Source: Nocardioides mangrovi (GTDB taxonomy: Bacteria > Actinomycetota > Actinomycetes > Propionibacteriales > Nocardioidaceae). Taken from it: a DNA stretch of 64,000 bases. The translations under genes were made by a program, and so were the position numbers. The notes under the pieces are model-generated. The model worked only from the letters and a program-made list of their open reading frames with translations, searched no databases and was not told where the DNA came from. The stretch is taken from NCBI RefSeq assembly GCF_020073815.1, contig NZ_JAIQZJ010000001.1, positions 434,001-498,000 of the forward strand. The letters are read 5' to 3'. Shown here piece after piece: positions 63,301 through 64,000 of the stretch. Every line of letters starts with the position of its first letter. The first letter of the stretch is position 1.

Positions 63301-63573
63301 CTCTCCGCGGCATCGGCGCTGATCGAGGCCCGCGACGGCGGCGACCTGGACCGGTCCGCCCGGCTCGCGACCGAGGCGATCCGGGTCGGCCAGGAGAGCG
63401 ACCAGGTCTGGCACCGTGCGGACCTCGGCCGGTGGCTCAGCGAGATCTCGCTCCGACGCGGCGAGCTCGCGCAGCGACGCGCCATGCTCGAGGGCTCGCT
63501 CGCGATCTACCGCATGAAGGGCCTCTGGGTGCAGCACCGGCGAACAGCGGAGCTCCTGACCCAAGAAATCTGA
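60370..63573 (+). CDS. Class III adenylate cyclase fused to AAA ATPase and TPR-like domains
   Basis: The 1067-residue protein has an N-terminal zinc ribbon (Cys15, Cys18, Cys29, Cys32), a class III cyclase domain (residues 45-225) with metal-binding Asp54 and Asp98, and adenine-selecting Lys94 and Asp169. A P-loop ATPase follows (GAPGIGKS at 270-277, SIDDLHWAEPTLLDLLEQV), then helical TPR-like repeats to the C-terminus. This is the predicted adenylate cyclase-AAA-TPR type, common in actinobacteria. It is probably active as a cAMP-making signalling protein. I prefer the ATG at 60370, with AGGGAG upstream, over the ATG at 60379. It is divergent from dxr. Confidence 0.9.
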   Translation: MRRMADSGGGDTVTCRQCHGELPSDARFCPACGTPAEASEPREARKTVTLLFTDVTGSTALGEQLDPEAYRQIMGRYFDLAREAVERHGGTVEKFVGDAVLAVFGVPEVREDDALRAVRAAHDLDHALSGLSDELAATSGVRLEVRTGINTGGVIVGSARAGGSFATGDAVNTAARLEQAAPPGGILIGAETLALVRDAVEVEAVDPVLAKGKSDPVAAYRLLSVLAERPGRARRMGAALVGRDRETRVLDDALARTVESGRSHLVTVLGAPGIGKSRLVADFLARIGDRAGTVSGRCVSYGQGITYWPLVQALRQALHLSGDESDELTRHALSAQMADAADAERVVELLLPLLGRGGDPGAGQETVWAVRRMVESLASARPLVLSIDDLHWAEPTLLDLLEQVREEVQDLPVLLVYQARPELLDAHPGWGGGSLNSTTFALEPFTVDQTRTSMAALLGRAVPEEVARQVSVWAGGNPLFVEEIATHLTETGVLVREGESWRLTGDLESARVPPTVSALLSARMDRLPDEERVLLERVSVVGLELTTDEALALAPEGSAHDEVVDALTSLGRRDLLRRVRGPDGDSWAFKHVMVRDAAYDALPKAARADLHLRFAARLEGSGAVAGSERTAFVAHHLERAARLRRELSPRDPDTDELTLRAARSLATAAEEARDRDDVGVARALLEQAIDLRPPTPARRRLQGRLAYLLTQTGEVAAAGDLLGVLAREVTTDRDATELERAVVECQRQATELAAAGERDPGDALAAAERAAALARDAGDRQLLSQALSAALTAWVMRGRWVRVGDVCDELVQVGTVFDRRYAAWFAGGVLLYGPADIAEIEGWVRDTWPADPTPRHVLRARGLRALIAAGQGLDGAIDEITSCLDASTDLDDGRTVEDLNFHAMAYVIGGADRLAITTFARAADACRVRGDRSHLSTIALWQALLMLQEHDPLDAIRPLVDEAAATTSPYDTLSVSWLSAASALIEARDGGDLDRSARLATEAIRVGQESDQVWHRADLGRWLSEISLRRGELAQRRAMLEGSLAIYRMKGLWVQHRRTAELLTQEI

Positions 63574-63631
63574 CCAATTCGACACCCGCACCCCCTGTTG
63601 AGCACGGATCCGGTCGGATTAGGCTCGACTC

Positions 63632-64000
63632 ATGACCGATTCTGCTGTCACCCAGGAGCGCCGCCTCGTCACCGCGATCCCCGGGCCGGGCTCGCTCGAG
63701 CGCCTCGACCGCAAGAAGGCGTACGTCGCCGACGGGGTCGGCACCACCCTCCCCGTCTTCGTGACCCAGGCGGGCGGCGGGATCCTCGTCGACGTCGACG
63801 GCAACCACCTGATCGACCTCGGCTCCGGCATCGCCGTGACGACCGTCGGCAACGCCGCGCCGGCGGTCGTGCGCAACGTGCAGGAGCAGGTGCAGGCCTT
63901 CACGCACACCTGCTTCATGGTCACGCCGTACGACGGCTACGTCGACGTGTGCGCGGCGCTGGCCGAGCTGACGCCCGGCGACCACGCGAAGAAGAGCGCG
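63632..64000 (+). CDS. gabT: 4-aminobutyrate aminotransferase, N-terminal part
   Basis: The gene runs off the right edge; 123 codons are visible. The product starts MTDSAVTQERRLVTAIPGPG and contains RKKAYVADGVGTTLPVFV, DVDGNHLIDLGSGIAVTTVGNAAPAVV and FTHTCFMVTPYDGYVDVCAALAELTPGD. These match the GabT family of PLP-dependent aminotransferases, which move the amino group of GABA to 2-oxoglutarate. The PLP lysine lies beyond the window. Confidence 0.92.
   Translation, partial: MTDSAVTQERRLVTAIPGPGSLERLDRKKAYVADGVGTTLPVFVTQAGGGILVDVDGNHLIDLGSGIAVTTVGNAAPAVVRNVQEQVQAFTHTCFMVTPYDGYVDVCAALAELTPGDHAKKSA

Overview
The window is GC-rich actinobacterial DNA. Frequent GTG starts, tightly overlapping genes, Tat and lipobox signals, a DUF4333 lipoprotein, the order rimP-nusA upstream of proS, and dxr-rip1-ispG all fit Nocardioidaceae, most likely a Nocardioides-like organism. 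The taxonomic call is inference from gene content. No rRNA, tRNA, CRISPR array, insertion sequence or integrase was recognised.

Region 1 (1 to about 8.1 kb) is an accessory block with visibly lower GC and many orphan genes. It holds the 5' end of an AlbA_2/Schlafen-type gene, a large STAND-like NTPase followed by a small PD-(D/E)XK nuclease-like protein, several small hypotheticals, a DUF6338-like membrane protein and a TIR-domain protein with a zinc-knuckle N-terminus. This looks like a defence-type island, but no function is proven.

Region 2 (8.1-27 kb) is core-like. It has two divergent regulator/target pairs, TetR with an NAD-dependent epimerase and MarR with an ABC exporter, each with a clear operator palindrome. 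It also holds an ECF sigma factor with a SnoaL-like tail, coaE, a principal-like sigma factor, oligopeptidase B, the 5-oxoprolinase genes pxpA and pxpBC, dinB, a DUF4192 gene and two overlapping glutamate-cysteine ligase-family genes.

Region 3 (27-46 kb) looks like a DosR/DevR dormancy regulon. It contains a DevR-type response regulator, a DevS-type GAF-GAF histidine kinase that keeps the heme-ligand histidine, five universal stress proteins, an Acg-like nitroreductase, two PPOX-like flavin/F420 proteins, a flavodoxin, a CBS-BON protein, a beta-CASP nuclease, an alcohol dehydrogenase, a CtpF-like P-type ATPase and Hsp20. Six 14-bp sites fitting GKGACSWWSGKCCC lie in front of these genes and probably bind the regulator.

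At 46.11-46.25 kb a block of about 142 bases made only of G and C runs separates hsp20 from nusA. It looks like a poly-G sequencing or assembly artefact. The genes expected after nusA (ylxR, infB) are absent, so the join may be false.

Region 4 (46.3-64 kb) is core again: nusA-rimP, a lipoprotein with a DUF4439 ferritin-like protein, proS with a HAD protein, DoxX and GNAT genes, two secreted phosphoesterases, the MEP isoprenoid genes ispG and dxr around a site-2 protease, a giant cyclase-ATPase-TPR regulator, and the start of gabT.
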